Origin: Rhodanobacteraceae bacterium ZG21-1
GTDB lineage: Bacteria; Pseudomonadota; Gammaproteobacteria; Xanthomonadales; Rhodanobacteraceae
Assembly (NCBI GenBank): GCA_021390615.1
Contig: JAJEJU010000024.1
Coordinates: 124,001-188,000 of the forward strand
Length of the DNA: 64,000 nucleotides
Reading direction: 5' to 3'
Shown here: in pieces, positions 45,114 to 53,879 of the stretch
Numbering within the stretch: position 1 is the stretch's first letter
How the letters are laid out: the number at the start of each line of letters is the position of its first letter
The notes under the pieces: model-generated
Seen by the model: the letters and a program-made list of their open reading frames with translations, nothing else
The model's database searches: none
What the model was told of the DNA's origin: nothing
Made by a program: the position numbers and the translations under genes

Positions 45114-45736
45114 CGCCATGCCTCCAGGTGATCGCGCAGGTGCTGCATTGCGCGCGACAGATGTGTCTTGACGCTGCCTTCGGAGCAGCCCATGGCCTGC
45201 GCCGTCTCGGCGACGTCGAGCCCTTCCAGTATGCGCAGCATGAATGCTTCACGCTGCCGCTGCGGCAGTTTTCTCACCGCCACCGCCATGTCTGCATACG
45301 ACTGCGTATCGTGCAGCCGTTCGAGTGGGCCGGGCGCGGTGTCGGCCGGATCCCAGCCGGGCAGTTCCTCGCCATCCTCGTCGTGGCCGCCGCCCAGCCA
45401 GCCGATCACGATCGAGCGCACCTTGCGGCGGCGCTGCAGGTCGACGATGCGGCGCCGCAGGATGCCCCAGAACAGCGGCGCCCACTCCTCCGCCGGCTTG
45501 TTGCGGTAGTGCCTGACCAGCCGCAGCATGGCGTCCTGCACCGCGTCCAGCGCGTCGTCCCGGTGGCCCAGGTTCATTTCGGCCATGCGGAAGGCGCGCC
45601 GCTCGACCTGCGCCAGGAAGGCGTCGAGGGTCGCCGGGGTGGCGCGCGTTTCCTCCAGCGGGAGGTCCGCATCGAGCGGGCTGGCGATGCTGGTCATGGG
45701 TTGTGCATCATCCGTTGGGTCACGGATGGGCTCCAT
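45110..45736 (-). CDS. ECF-type RNA polymerase sigma factor
   Basis: Sigma factor of about 208 residues. Region 2 is AFRMAEMNLGHRDDALDAVQ and DAMLRLVRHYRNKPAEEWAP with the core-binding and -10 recognition parts; region 4 is LPQRQREAFMLRILEGLDVA and the helix-turn-helix CSEGSVKTHLSRAMQHLRDH. The linker (VIGWLGGGHDEDGEELPGW) is longer than usual. The ATG at 45736 has GGGAG 8 bases upstream; 45697 is an alternative. It heads an operon with the membrane protein and DUF3106 genes, read opposite to the pnt genes on both sides. Confidence 0.92.
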   Translation of the reverse strand: MEPIRDPTDDAQPMTSIASPLDADLPLEETRATPATLDAFLAQVERRAFRMAEMNLGHRDDALDAVQDAMLRLVRHYRNKPAEEWAPLFWGILRRRIVDLQRRRKVRSIVIGWLGGGHDEDGEELPGWDPADTAPGPLERLHDTQSYADMAVAVRKLPQRQREAFMLRILEGLDVAETAQAMGCSEGSVKTHLSRAMQHLRDHLEAWR

Positions 45737-45829
45737 TGGGTCGGCTCCCGTGCTCAACGCGCCGTACTCGCGCGGGTTGACCCGCGATCGTATGATGCCA
45801 ACGCAACCGCATTCAGGCAGGGGAGAGTC

Positions 45830-46135
45830 ATGCTCGACGGATTCCTGGCGCTGTACATCTTCATGCTGGCCGCATTTACCGGTTACGAGATCATCGCGCG
45901 AGTGCCGGTGATCCTGCACACCCCGCTGATGTCTGGGTCGAATTTTATCCATGGCATTGTGCTGGTGGGGGCCATGATCGCGCTAGGCCATGCGCAGACC
46001 CCATTCGAGCTGGGTATAGGCTTCCTCGGGGTGCTGCTGGGGGCGGGCAACGCCGCCGGCGGCTACGTGGTGACCGAGCGCATGCTGGAGATGTTCAAGA
46101 CCAGCAAGCCCGGCGCCGGCGGGGAGAAGCGCTGA
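45830..46135 (+). CDS. pntAB: NAD(P) transhydrogenase subunit alpha part 2
   Basis: Membrane part of 101 residues with three helices (MLDGFLALYIFMLAAFTGYE, FIHGIVLVGAMIALGHA, IGFLGVLLGAGNAAGGYVVT) including the conserved PLMSGSNFIHGIV. It forms the proton channel together with PntB. The ATG at 45830 has GGGGAGAG upstream; the stop overlaps the ATG of pntB (TGATG). The gap to pntAA, 1.7 kb away, is filled by opposite-strand genes, so this pair must have its own promoter or be read through. Confidence 0.95.
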   Translation: MLDGFLALYIFMLAAFTGYEIIARVPVILHTPLMSGSNFIHGIVLVGAMIALGHAQTPFELGIGFLGVLLGAGNAAGGYVVTERMLEMFKTSKPGAGGEKR

Positions 46136-47604
46136 TGGCCTGGCTCCCGTTGTTGGTCAAGGCCTGTTATTTCCTCGCCGCGCTGCTGTTCATCCTGGGC
46201 CTGAAGCGCATGAGCTCGCCGCGCACCGCGCGCGGCGGCATCGTCTGGGCCGGGGTCGGCATGCTGGTGGCGGTGCTGGTCACCTTCGCCCAGCCCGGCA
46301 TCCACCACCAGGGGCTGATCCTGGTCGCGCTGGTGCTCGGCGTGGTCGCCGCGTGGTGGTCCGGCCGGCGGGTGGCGATGACCGCGATGCCGCAGATGGT
46401 GGCGCTCTACAACGGCATGGGCGGCGGCGCCGCGGCGGCGATCGGCGCGGTCGAGCTGATCGGGCTGGTGCGGCGGCTGGCGCCGGTGGCGGTGCCGGAC
46501 ACGTCGCCGCTGCGCCCGGAAAGCTGGGCGGTCAATGCCTATCCGGCCCTGGCCGCGACGCCCCCGCTGGGGACGGTCGAGCTGGCGCTGGGCGTGCTCG
46601 GCGCGCTGATCGGCGCCGTAAGTTTTTCCGGTTCCCTGGTCGCTTTCGCCAAGCTGCAGGGCTGGCTGGACCGCCGCTTCGTGTTCCCCGGACAGCGCGG
46701 CGTCAACCTGCTGCTGCTGGCGGCGGCGGTCGTGCTGGGCGCACTGCTGGCCAGCGGCCATGTGAGCCTGGCGCTGATCGGCGGCTTCTTTGCGCTGGCC
46801 CTGCTGTTCGGCCTGATGATGACCTTGCCGATCGGCGGCGCCGACATGCCGGTGGTGATCTCGCTCTACAACGCCTTCACCGGCCTGGCCGTGGCCTTCG
46901 AAGGCTTCGTGCTGGGCAACGAGACGATGATCATCGCCGGCACCGTGGTCGGCGCGGCCGGCACCTTGCTGACCCAGCTGATGGCCAAGGCGATGAACCG
47001 CTCGCTGGGCAACGTGCTGTTCGGCAGTTTCGGCGCGAGCGGCGCCGCGGCGCAGGAGATCGGCGGCGCGCAGAAGCCGATCGAGGCCGCCGACGCGGCG
47101 GTGATGATGGCCTATGCCGAACGCGTGGTGATCGTGCCGGGCTACGGCATGGCAGTCGCGCAGGCCCAGCACAAGGTGTGGGAGTTCGCCAAGCTGCTGA
47201 TCGAGCGCGGCGTGAAGGTGAAGTTCGCGATCCATCCGGTGGCCGGCCGCATGCCCGGCCACATGAACGTGCTGCTGGCCGAGGCCGGCGTGCCGTATGA
47301 CCTGATCGCCGACATGGACGACATCAACCCGGAATTTCCCACCACCGACGTGGCCCTGGTGATCGGCGCGAACGACGTGGTGAATCCGCTGGCCAAGACC
47401 GATCCAGCCTCGCCGATCTTCGGCATGCCGATCCTCGAGGTCAGCAACGCCAAGCAGGTGATCGTGGTGAAGCGCGGCAAGGGCACCGGCTTCGCCGGCA
47501 TCGAGAACGCGCTGTTCTACGCCGACAACGCGCGCATGCTGTACGGCGACGGCCAGGCCGCCGCCGGTCAGCTGGTGGCCGAGCTCAAGACGCTGGAGCT
47601 GTAG
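46135..47604 (+). CDS. pntB: NAD(P) transhydrogenase subunit beta
   Basis: Membrane and NADP(H)-binding subunit of 489 residues. The N-terminal half holds about eight to nine helices (VKACYFLAALLFILGLKRM onward, with GADMPVVISLYNAFTGLAVA conserved); the C-terminal domain binds NADP(H) with VPGYGMAVAQAQHKVWEFAK, IHPVAGRMPGHMNVLLAEAG and VIGANDVVNPLAKTD. It couples hydride transfer from NADH to NADP+ to proton influx, supplying NADPH. It overlaps pntAB by one base and ends convergently with the next gene. Confidence 0.96.
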   Translation: MAWLPLLVKACYFLAALLFILGLKRMSSPRTARGGIVWAGVGMLVAVLVTFAQPGIHHQGLILVALVLGVVAAWWSGRRVAMTAMPQMVALYNGMGGGAAAAIGAVELIGLVRRLAPVAVPDTSPLRPESWAVNAYPALAATPPLGTVELALGVLGALIGAVSFSGSLVAFAKLQGWLDRRFVFPGQRGVNLLLLAAAVVLGALLASGHVSLALIGGFFALALLFGLMMTLPIGGADMPVVISLYNAFTGLAVAFEGFVLGNETMIIAGTVVGAAGTLLTQLMAKAMNRSLGNVLFGSFGASGAAAQEIGGAQKPIEAADAAVMMAYAERVVIVPGYGMAVAQAQHKVWEFAKLLIERGVKVKFAIHPVAGRMPGHMNVLLAEAGVPYDLIADMDDINPEFPTTDVALVIGANDVVNPLAKTDPASPIFGMPILEVSNAKQVIVVKRGKGTGFAGIENALFYADNARMLYGDGQAAAGQLVAELKTLEL

Positions 47605-48037
47605 GCGGCGGAGTGCGGCGCGGCCGCCGGTGGGCGATCCAGGCCGCCACGGCGGCGCCGGCCAGCAGCCAGGCCAGCGGGCGCACGGTCAGCGCCAGCC
47701 GGACGATCGACAGCAGCATGCCGAGGCCGGCGGTCTGCAGCGCTTCGATCAAGCCCAGGCCGAGGCCGCCGGCGATCTGCAGGGCAGCGAGCAGGATGGC
47801 TACGTAGATGCCGGCGAGCACGGTAATGCCTGCCGCGATGACGGCGGCAACGATGCCGCCTGGCCACACCCAGCGGCGCACGGTGAGCCCGAGCACCCAG
47901 CCGACCGGAAGCGCCAGCCAGGGCAGCAGATGCTGGGCAAACAGGGTTGCCAGCATCCATACGGCGCCGGCAGCAAAACCGAGCATCAGGGAGCTGAGCA
48001 GCGCCAGCAGGCCGCCAAACAGATAGCGGCCGATCAC
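47585..48037 (-). CDS. Hypothetical inner membrane protein
   Basis: Protein of about 150 residues with four or five predicted helices (LFGGLLALLSSLMLGFAAGA, LLPWLALPVGWVLGLTV, GIVAAVIAAGITVLAGIYVA, LLSIVRLALTVRPLAWLLAG) and a short basic Pro-rich end (RRPRRTPPPTAP). No named family. The GTG at 48037 just before helix 1 is my choice, without a strong ribosome binding site; the frame is open to 48259 but that part is polar and unlike a membrane protein. It overlaps the end of pntB by 20 bases on the opposite strand. Confidence 0.6.
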   Translation of the reverse strand: MIGRYLFGGLLALLSSLMLGFAAGAVWMLATLFAQHLLPWLALPVGWVLGLTVRRWVWPGGIVAAVIAAGITVLAGIYVAILLAALQIAGGLGLGLIEALQTAGLGMLLSIVRLALTVRPLAWLLAGAAVAAWIAHRRPRRTPPPTAPAS

Positions 48038-48312
48038 GGCGCAGCGAAAGGCTTGATGGACGTCGATGCGATGGTCACGAGCGGCTTCCTTCCCCCAAAG
48101 GGGCGCATCATAGCCCGGTCGAGCCTGGCGGCCGATAGTGCCGATCGGTCCGGTCAGCCCTTGAGAAGTGTCTCTGCCAGCCTGATTTAAAAAGGATGGC
48201 TGCGGCCGTGCGGGCGGAGACCGGCGATCCGCCGGCATAATAGGCGTTTCGGCGCGCATCGGCTTCCGTGCCCTGTGCTCGCGCCTTTTCCAAATTCGAT
48301 CGGCAGGACGGT

Positions 48313-48870
48313 ATGAGCGGTTTCAGTCTCAGCAGCGAACCTTTCACCTTGGCGCGCGACTGCCAGGCCGTCATGGTGCCGCAGGGCGAGAGCGTGAATC
48401 TGCCCGCCGGCCAGGTCGGCTACATCACCCAGGCGCTGGGCGGCAGCTTCACCGTCTACGTCGAAGGCAACCTGTTTCGCATCGCCGGAGCGGATGCCGA
48501 TGCGCTGGGCAAGGAGCCGCCGCCGCCGATCGAGGTGCCGGCCGACGCCAGCGACGAGGACGTGGAGAAGCTGGTGTGGCAGCAGCTGCGCACCGTGTTC
48601 GATCCGGAAATCCCGATCAACGTGGTGGAGCTGGGCCTGGTCTACGACGTCGCGCTGGAGCGCACCGAGAGCGGCCAGCGCCGGGCCTACGTGAAGATGA
48701 CCCTCACCGCGCCCGGCTGCGGCATGGGCGACATCCTGGTCGACGATGCGCGCACCAAGCTGGAGCTGATTCCCACCGTGATCGAGGCGGACGTGGACCT
48801 GGTGTTCGATCCGCCGTGGAATCACTCGATGATGTCCGATGCGGCCAAGCTGGAAACCGGCATGCTTTGA
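48313..48870 (+). CDS. sufT: Iron-sulfur assembly protein SufT
   Basis: Protein of 185 residues. An N-terminal extension (FTLARDCQAVMVPQGESVNL, ITQALGGSFTVYVEGNLFRI) precedes the DUF59/MIP18 domain: DPEIPINVVELGLVYDVAL, VKMTLTAPGCGMGDILVDDA with its conserved Cys, and VFDPPWNHSMMSDAAK. SufT assists maturation of iron-sulfur proteins, mainly under high demand. It is outside a suf operon here. The ATG at 48313 is the natural start of the family N-terminus (MSGFSLSSEPF). Confidence 0.92.
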   Translation: MSGFSLSSEPFTLARDCQAVMVPQGESVNLPAGQVGYITQALGGSFTVYVEGNLFRIAGADADALGKEPPPPIEVPADASDEDVEKLVWQQLRTVFDPEIPINVVELGLVYDVALERTESGQRRAYVKMTLTAPGCGMGDILVDDARTKLELIPTVIEADVDLVFDPPWNHSMMSDAAKLETGML

Positions 48871-49276
48871 TGCGCGCGGAGCGGGTGCTGCATTCGATGC
48901 AAGGCGCAGTCATGTGAGCGCGGCGCGGCGGTTCGGAAGTCCGTTCGATATGCCGCGGTGAGCCGCGACCAGGCTGAGGGCTCGCGGCTGACGGCAGAGG
49001 TCTGCGCACCGCGATGCAAGGGCGAACGCGTGCATGCCTATACGCCGCTGATGGCGTCGCTGGCCCGGCTGCCAATTGAGCCGGCCGGACCAGTGAAGCG
49101 CTGCCAGTGATTCGTGCCGGTGGCTGTCGTGCGATTCACGGCTGCCTGGGTGCAGCCTGCGTTTCACAGCCTGCTTGGCGCTCGCTTATGCCGCCGAACA
49201 TGGCCCGCATCGATCCGCGCTCCGGCAAGCGCCGATCAGCGATGCGGGTTGGCTGCCTGTCGAGCCGGGCAGGCGC
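48871..49276. other. Intergenic region without recognisable gene
   Basis: About 400 bases between sufT and the short asparaginase. No family match, tRNA or clear hairpin with T-run seen. Confidence 0.5.
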
Positions 49277-49768
49277 TCAGCCGGCGCTTTCCTCGAAGCG
49301 GTTGGCGTCGCGGTTCTTGCGCACCTTGGCCGGATCCCACACGCGCCCGTTCATGGTGATGTAGACGCCCGCGGGCAGGGTCTGCACGGCGGCCACCGCG
49401 CAGCCGATGTTGAACACCGCGTCGGAGCCCTGGAAGCGGGCCGGATTGAGCGCGCCGGTCAGCACGACCACCTTGTCCTTCAGCCCGGCCAGCGCACGCG
49501 CGGTTTCCACCATGGTGTCGGTGCCGTGGGTGACCAGCACGTGGCGGTGCGGCTGCGCTTCGATGGTGGAGCGCACCAGCGCGCGGTCTTCCTCGCTCAT
49601 GTGCAGGCTGTCTTTGCGCAGGATCGGGATGACGTCGAACTGGAAGGCCACGCCGAGCTGACTCAGGATTTCGCCGATCTGCGGCGCGCCGATCTTGTAG
49701 TCCGACTTGTCGTCGAAATAGATCTTGTCGATGGTGCCGCCGGTGGTGACGATGGTCAGGTGCTGCAT
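49277..49768 (-). CDS. Short asparaginase (N-terminal domain only)
   Basis: Protein of 163 residues that matches only the N-terminal domain of type I/II asparaginases. Both catalytic threonines are there: TTGGTIDKIYFDD (Thr in TTGGTI) and HGTDTMVETAR (Thr and Asp in HGTDTM), plus VVLTGALNPARFQGSDA. The C-terminal domain, about 150 residues, is missing. Proteins of this short form are known as a distinct asparaginase-like group in proteobacteria, so it may be complete rather than truncated. The ATG at 49768 is used; no neighbour is obviously linked. Confidence 0.88.
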   Translation of the reverse strand: MQHLTIVTTGGTIDKIYFDDKSDYKIGAPQIGEILSQLGVAFQFDVIPILRKDSLHMSEEDRALVRSTIEAQPHRHVLVTHGTDTMVETARALAGLKDKVVVLTGALNPARFQGSDAVFNIGCAVAAVQTLPAGVYITMNGRVWDPAKVRKNRDANRFEESAG

Positions 49769-49855
49769 GGGGAGGGCGCCGTCGGGGAAAACCCGCATTC
49801 TAGCGAAAGCGAGGCCGCCCCGAACGGCGCCGGGGTGGCCCCGCTGTCATCAGCT

Positions 49856-51508
49856 TCAGCCCAGCAGCAGGGCGGTGTCGCCGTCCTCGGGCAGGCCCAG
49901 GCGGTCGAGGCCGTGGCCGACGAAGCGGCGCAGTGCCGCCGCCGGGCGCGCATCGCCCTGCGTGGCGGCCCAGGCAGCCTGGCGCGCCAGCAGGCTGGCC
50001 GCAGCGCAGCGGGCCAGGGTGAAGGCGAGGCCGCGCGCGCCGGCTTCCAGCACTTCGCGCCGGCCGCCGTGCTGTTCCAGCCAGCGGCCGGCCGCATCCA
50101 GCGTGTGCCCGATCGCGCTGGCCGCGTGCAGGTCGTCGTTGCCGACCAGCCATTCGGCCGTGGCCGTGCGCAGGCTGGCGTAGCCGTCGCTGGCCAGCGC
50201 GCGCAGGTTGTCCAGCGCCAGCACGTTGGTGGTGCCTTCCCAGATCGCGTAGACCTGCGCGTCGCGCAGCAGCTGCGGCAGGCCGGTGTCCTCGATGTAG
50301 CCGGCGCCGCCGAAGCATTCCAGCGCCTCCGAGCACAGCTTCACCGCGAGCTTGCCGGTCCACAGCTTGGCCAGCGGCGTCAGCAGCCGCAGCAGGGCCG
50401 CTTCGTGCGGCGCAGCCGTGCCGTGTTCGACGCGGCCGAGCAGGGCGGTCACCTCGAAGGCGAGCGCGAAGGCGCCCTCGAACTCGGCCTGCATGTCGGC
50501 CAGGGTGCGCGCGTGCAGCGGCTGCTCGATCAGCGGACGGCCGAAGGCCTGGCGCCGCGTGGCGTAGTCGTGCGCCAGCGCGATCGCGCGCGCCATGCTG
50601 GCAATCGCGCAGATCGCGTTCCAGGTGCGGGTGACGTTGAGCATCGGCGCGACCTGGCGCACGCCGTGCGCGAGCTCGCCCAGCGGCCAGGCCGGCAAGC
50701 CTTCGAGATGGATTTCGGCGGTGGGCAGCTCGTGCGTGCCGAGCTTGTCTTTGAGCCGGTCGATGCGCAGCTCGGGCTTGCGTTGCGCACCGTCCATGGT
50801 CTCCACGTAGAACAGCGCCAGCGCCGCGGTGCCCGCGCCGGCGCCTTCGGGGCGAGCGAGCGCGAGCGCGGCTTCGCCGACCACGGCGGAGCTGAACCAC
50901 TTGCGTCCGTACAGCCGCCACTGGCCCTGCGCATCCTGCTTCGCCACCGTTTCGGTGCGCCCCACGTCCGAGCCACCGGTGTTCTCGGTCATCCACTGGC
51001 CGCTCAGCCAGAAGCCGGCGGCGTCACGGCTGAGATAATGCGGCAGGGCCCGCTCGATCAGCGCGCGATTGCCGGAGGCCTTGAGCGCGGTGGCCGCGCC
51101 GTCGGTCATCGCCAGCGGGCAGGTATAGAACTCGCTGGCCACGTGATACAGGTACACGCGCGCGAACTGTTCCAGCCGCGCATGCGGGTCGTCGGCATGG
51201 CCGGCGGCGAGCACGCCATGGCCGGTGGTGAGCTGCGGACCTTCCTGCCAGGCGGTGGTCAGCTCGATGCGATCGACGCGGCGTCCCCAGGCGTCCCATT
51301 GGGTCAACACCGGCTTGCGCCGCGAGCTGCTGGTGGCGCGCGCCCAGGCCATCTGCGCGTAGTCGCCTAGCGCAAGCAGGTCCGCTTCCAGTGCGGCGCG
51401 GCGTTCCGCCGGCAGCGCGCGACCGAGCAAGCCATGCAGCAGGCGATCGCTGCGATAAGGGTGAGGGAGTTGTGGCGCGTCTTGCAGAAATCCCATCATC
51501 GGCTCCAT
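49856..51508 (-). CDS. Acyl-CoA dehydrogenase family protein, AidB-like
   Basis: Flavoprotein of 550 residues. An N-terminal extension (FLQDAPQLPHPYRSDRLLHG) typical of AidB-like members precedes the acyl-CoA dehydrogenase fold: LAMTDGAATALKASG, GQWMTENTGGSDVGRTET (FAD-binding), WFSSAVVGEAALALARPEG, and ARTLADMQAEFEGAFALAFE with CFGGAGYIEDTGLPQLLRDA and YAIWEGTTNVLALD near the C-terminus. AidB in E. coli answers alkylation stress and binds DNA; family members elsewhere are dehydrogenases. It is divergent from a thioesterase gene. Confidence 0.92.
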   Translation of the reverse strand: MEPMMGFLQDAPQLPHPYRSDRLLHGLLGRALPAERRAALEADLLALGDYAQMAWARATSSSRRKPVLTQWDAWGRRVDRIELTTAWQEGPQLTTGHGVLAAGHADDPHARLEQFARVYLYHVASEFYTCPLAMTDGAATALKASGNRALIERALPHYLSRDAAGFWLSGQWMTENTGGSDVGRTETVAKQDAQGQWRLYGRKWFSSAVVGEAALALARPEGAGAGTAALALFYVETMDGAQRKPELRIDRLKDKLGTHELPTAEIHLEGLPAWPLGELAHGVRQVAPMLNVTRTWNAICAIASMARAIALAHDYATRRQAFGRPLIEQPLHARTLADMQAEFEGAFALAFEVTALLGRVEHGTAAPHEAALLRLLTPLAKLWTGKLAVKLCSEALECFGGAGYIEDTGLPQLLRDAQVYAIWEGTTNVLALDNLRALASDGYASLRTATAEWLVGNDDLHAASAIGHTLDAAGRWLEQHGGRREVLEAGARGLAFTLARCAAASLLARQAAWAATQGDARPAAALRRFVGHGLDRLGLPEDGDTALLLG

Positions 51509-51609
51509 GACTCAAGGCTGCGATCGATCGAGTATAGGTCCGGCAGCGTATGGAGTGTTACGTTTGCGCCCCCATCTCCGATCTACCCACTCAGCACGGT
51601 ACCGACACG

Positions 51610-52395
51610 ATGCAGTTCTCCGCGATACTCGACACGGTAGTGCGCGCCGGCGACGGCTGGCAGGCGCAAGTCAGCGAGGACTGGCTGCAGGGGCGCAGCG
51701 CGTTCGGCGGCCTGCAGGCTGCGCTGGCCTGGCGCGCGATGCGCGAGCTGGCGCCGGCGGATTGGTCTCTGCGCACGCTGCAGACCACCTTCGTGGCGCC
51801 GGTGCCGGCCGGCACGCTGCGGATCGCTGCACAGGTGCTGCGCACCGGCAAGAACGCGCTGCAGATCGAGGCGCGCCTGCTCGACGGCGACGCCACGCTG
51901 TGCCTGCTGGTCGGCGTGTTCGGCGCGGCGCGCGCTTCGGCGGTCGCGCTGGCGCCGACGCAGCCGGCAATCGAGGCGCAGGCGCCGCGAAGCTTCCCCT
52001 TCATAGCGGGCTTGACGCCGAATTTCACTCAGCACTTCGAGGCGAACTGGCTGCACGGCGGCTTTCCGTACAGCGGCAGCACGGATCCGCAGCAGGTGAT
52101 CGAGCTGTCGCTGCGCGATCAGGCGACGGTCGAGGCAGGTCATGTGCTGGCGATGACCGACTTCGTGCCGCCGGTGGCGCTGTCGATGTTCCGCGAGCCG
52201 GTTGCCGGCAGTTCGCTGACCTGGATGGTGGAGCTGCTGCGCGATCGCTACGACGACCTCGCGCTTTCGCGCTGGCGAGTGGACGCGCGGATGCTCGCCG
52301 CGCGTGACGGCTATACCGAGCAGGACGTGATGCTGTGGGGGCCGCGCGGCGAGCCGGTGGCGCTCAGCCGCCAATGCATGGTGGTGTTCGGCTAG
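51610..52395 (+). CDS. Acyl-CoA thioesterase family protein
   Basis: Protein of 261 residues with two hot-dog domains. SEDWLQGRSAFGGLQAALAW is the family's first-strand and helix; TLQTTFVAPVPAGTLRIAAQ and GVFGAARASAVALAP close the first repeat, and VALSMFREPVAGSSLTWMVE the second. Members hydrolyse acyl-CoA esters. The ATG at 51610 begins the first hot-dog domain; the frame is open upstream. It is divergent from the AidB-like gene with about 100 bases between, which suggests a shared fatty acid role. Confidence 0.88.
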   Translation: MQFSAILDTVVRAGDGWQAQVSEDWLQGRSAFGGLQAALAWRAMRELAPADWSLRTLQTTFVAPVPAGTLRIAAQVLRTGKNALQIEARLLDGDATLCLLVGVFGAARASAVALAPTQPAIEAQAPRSFPFIAGLTPNFTQHFEANWLHGGFPYSGSTDPQQVIELSLRDQATVEAGHVLAMTDFVPPVALSMFREPVAGSSLTWMVELLRDRYDDLALSRWRVDARMLAARDGYTEQDVMLWGPRGEPVALSRQCMVVFG

Positions 52396-52517
52396 CGCCG
52401 CCGAGAGCTGAGGACCACTGGAAACAAGGTCGCCGCTTCGCGTTCGCTCGGCGGCGGTGTGTCGCGGCAGCTTCGCCGAACCTGCTGATCAGCACGGCAG
52501 GCTCGGCGATGCGCGCA

Positions 52518-53879
52518 TCAGGCCGAGGTCAGCGCCACTTCGAACGAGCAGCCGGTCTTGGCCTTCACCTCGTCCACCGTCACGCCGGGGTTGAGCTCGA
52601 TCAGGGTCAGGCCCTTGCCCTTGGCGACTTCGAACACGCACAGGTCGGTGATGATCAGGTCGACCACCTGCTTGCCGGTGAGTGGCAGATCGCATTCGTT
52701 CTTGATCTTCGGCGTGCCGTCCTTCGCGGTGTGCTCCATCAGCACCACCACGCGCTTGACCCCGCTGACCAGATCCATCGCGCCGCCGGGCCCCTTCACC
52801 ATCTTGCCCGGCACCATCCAGTTGGCGAGGTCGCCGTGGCAGGAGACCTCGAGGCCGCCCAGGATGGACAGGTCGATGTGGCCGCCGCGGATCATCGCGA
52901 ACGACTCCGCGCTGGAGAAGAAGCTGGAGCCGGGCAGGGTGGTGATGGTCTGCTTGCCGGCGTTGATCAGGTCCGGATCGACCTTGTCCTCGGTGGGGAA
53001 CGGACCGATCCCGAGCAGACCGTTCTCGGACTGCAGGGTGACGTCCATGCCCGGCGGGATGTAGTTGGCCACCAGGGTGGGAATGCCGATGCCCAGGTTC
53101 ACGTAGAAGCCGTCGCGCAGTTCTTTCGCCGCGCGCTGCGCCATGGTGGTGCGGCTGGCGCTTTCCTTGCCGGTGTTGGCGCCGGCGACGGTGCGGAATT
53201 CGATGCGCTTCTCGTACTTCTCGCCCTGGATGATGCGGTCGATGTAGATGCCGGCCAGATGCACCTGGTCGGGATCGAGCGTGCCCACCTCGACCAGCTC
53301 CTCCACCTCGGCCACGCAGGTCTTGCCGCAGGTGGCGATCATCGGGTTGAAGTTGCGCGCGGTCTCGCGGAACACCAGGTTGCCCAGGCGGTCGCCCTTC
53401 CACGCCTTCACGATCGACAGGTCGGCGTGGATGGCTTCCTCCAGCACGTATTCCTTGCCGTCGAACACCTTGGTTTCCTTGCCTTCGGCCAGCTTGGTGC
53501 CGAAGGCGGTGCGGGTGTAGAAGCCGGGAATGCCGGCGCCGCCGGCACGCAGCCGCTCGGCCAGGGTGCCCTGCGGCACCAGGTGCAGCTCCAGTTCGCC
53601 GGCCAGCACCTGACGCTCGAATTCCTTGTTCTCGCCCACGTAGGAGGCATACACGCGCTTCACCTGGCGCGTCTTCAGCAGCGGCCCCATGCCGAAATCG
53701 TCGACGCCGGCGTTATTGCCGACGATGGTCAGTTCCTTGGTGCCGGCCTGCAGCAGGGCGCTGATCAGGTTCTCGGGAATGCCGCACAGGCCGAAGCCGC
53801 CGGCGGCGATAGTCATGCCGTCCTTAAGCAGTCCGTCCAGCGCCTGTGTCGCGTTTGGGTAAACCTTGTCCATGAGCAT
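52518..53879 (-). CDS. Succinyl-CoA:3-ketoacid CoA transferase, fused subunits
   Basis: CoA transferase of 453 residues that moves CoA from succinyl-CoA to acetoacetate. The A domain (about 1-235: [54 protein letters not shown]) is joined by a short linker to the B domain (about 245-453: [20 protein letters not shown]). The catalytic Glu285 is in [13 protein letters not shown]. In most bacteria these are two genes (ScoA and ScoB); here they form one polypeptide as in mitochondria. Start 53879, or 53873 by a better-placed GGAAG. It is convergent with the thioesterase gene. Confidence 0.93.
   Translation of the reverse strand: MLMDKVYPNATQALDGLLKDGMTIAAGGFGLCGIPENLISALLQAGTKELTIVGNNAGVDDFGMGPLLKTRQVKRVYASYVGENKEFERQVLAGELELHLVPQGTLAERLRAGGAGIPGFYTRTAFGTKLAEGKETKVFDGKEYVLEEAIHADLSIVKAWKGDRLGNLVFRETARNFNPMIATCGKTCVAEVEELVEVGTLDPDQVHLAGIYIDRIIQGEKYEKRIEFRTVAGANTGKESASRTTMAQRAAKELRDGFYVNLGIGIPTLVANYIPPGMDVTLQSENGLLGIGPFPTEDKVDPDLINAGKQTITTLPGSSFFSSAESFAMIRGGHIDLSILGGLEVSCHGDLANWMVPGKMVKGPGGAMDLVSGVKRVVVLMEHTAKDGTPKIKNECDLPLTGKQVVDLIITDLCVFEVAKGKGLTLIELNPGVTVDEVKAKTGCSFEVALTSA

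Noticed and set aside
49175..51370. Long plus-strand frame opposite the acyl-CoA dehydrogenase
   Set aside because: Composition of an antisense shadow; the minus-strand gene has full family motifs.
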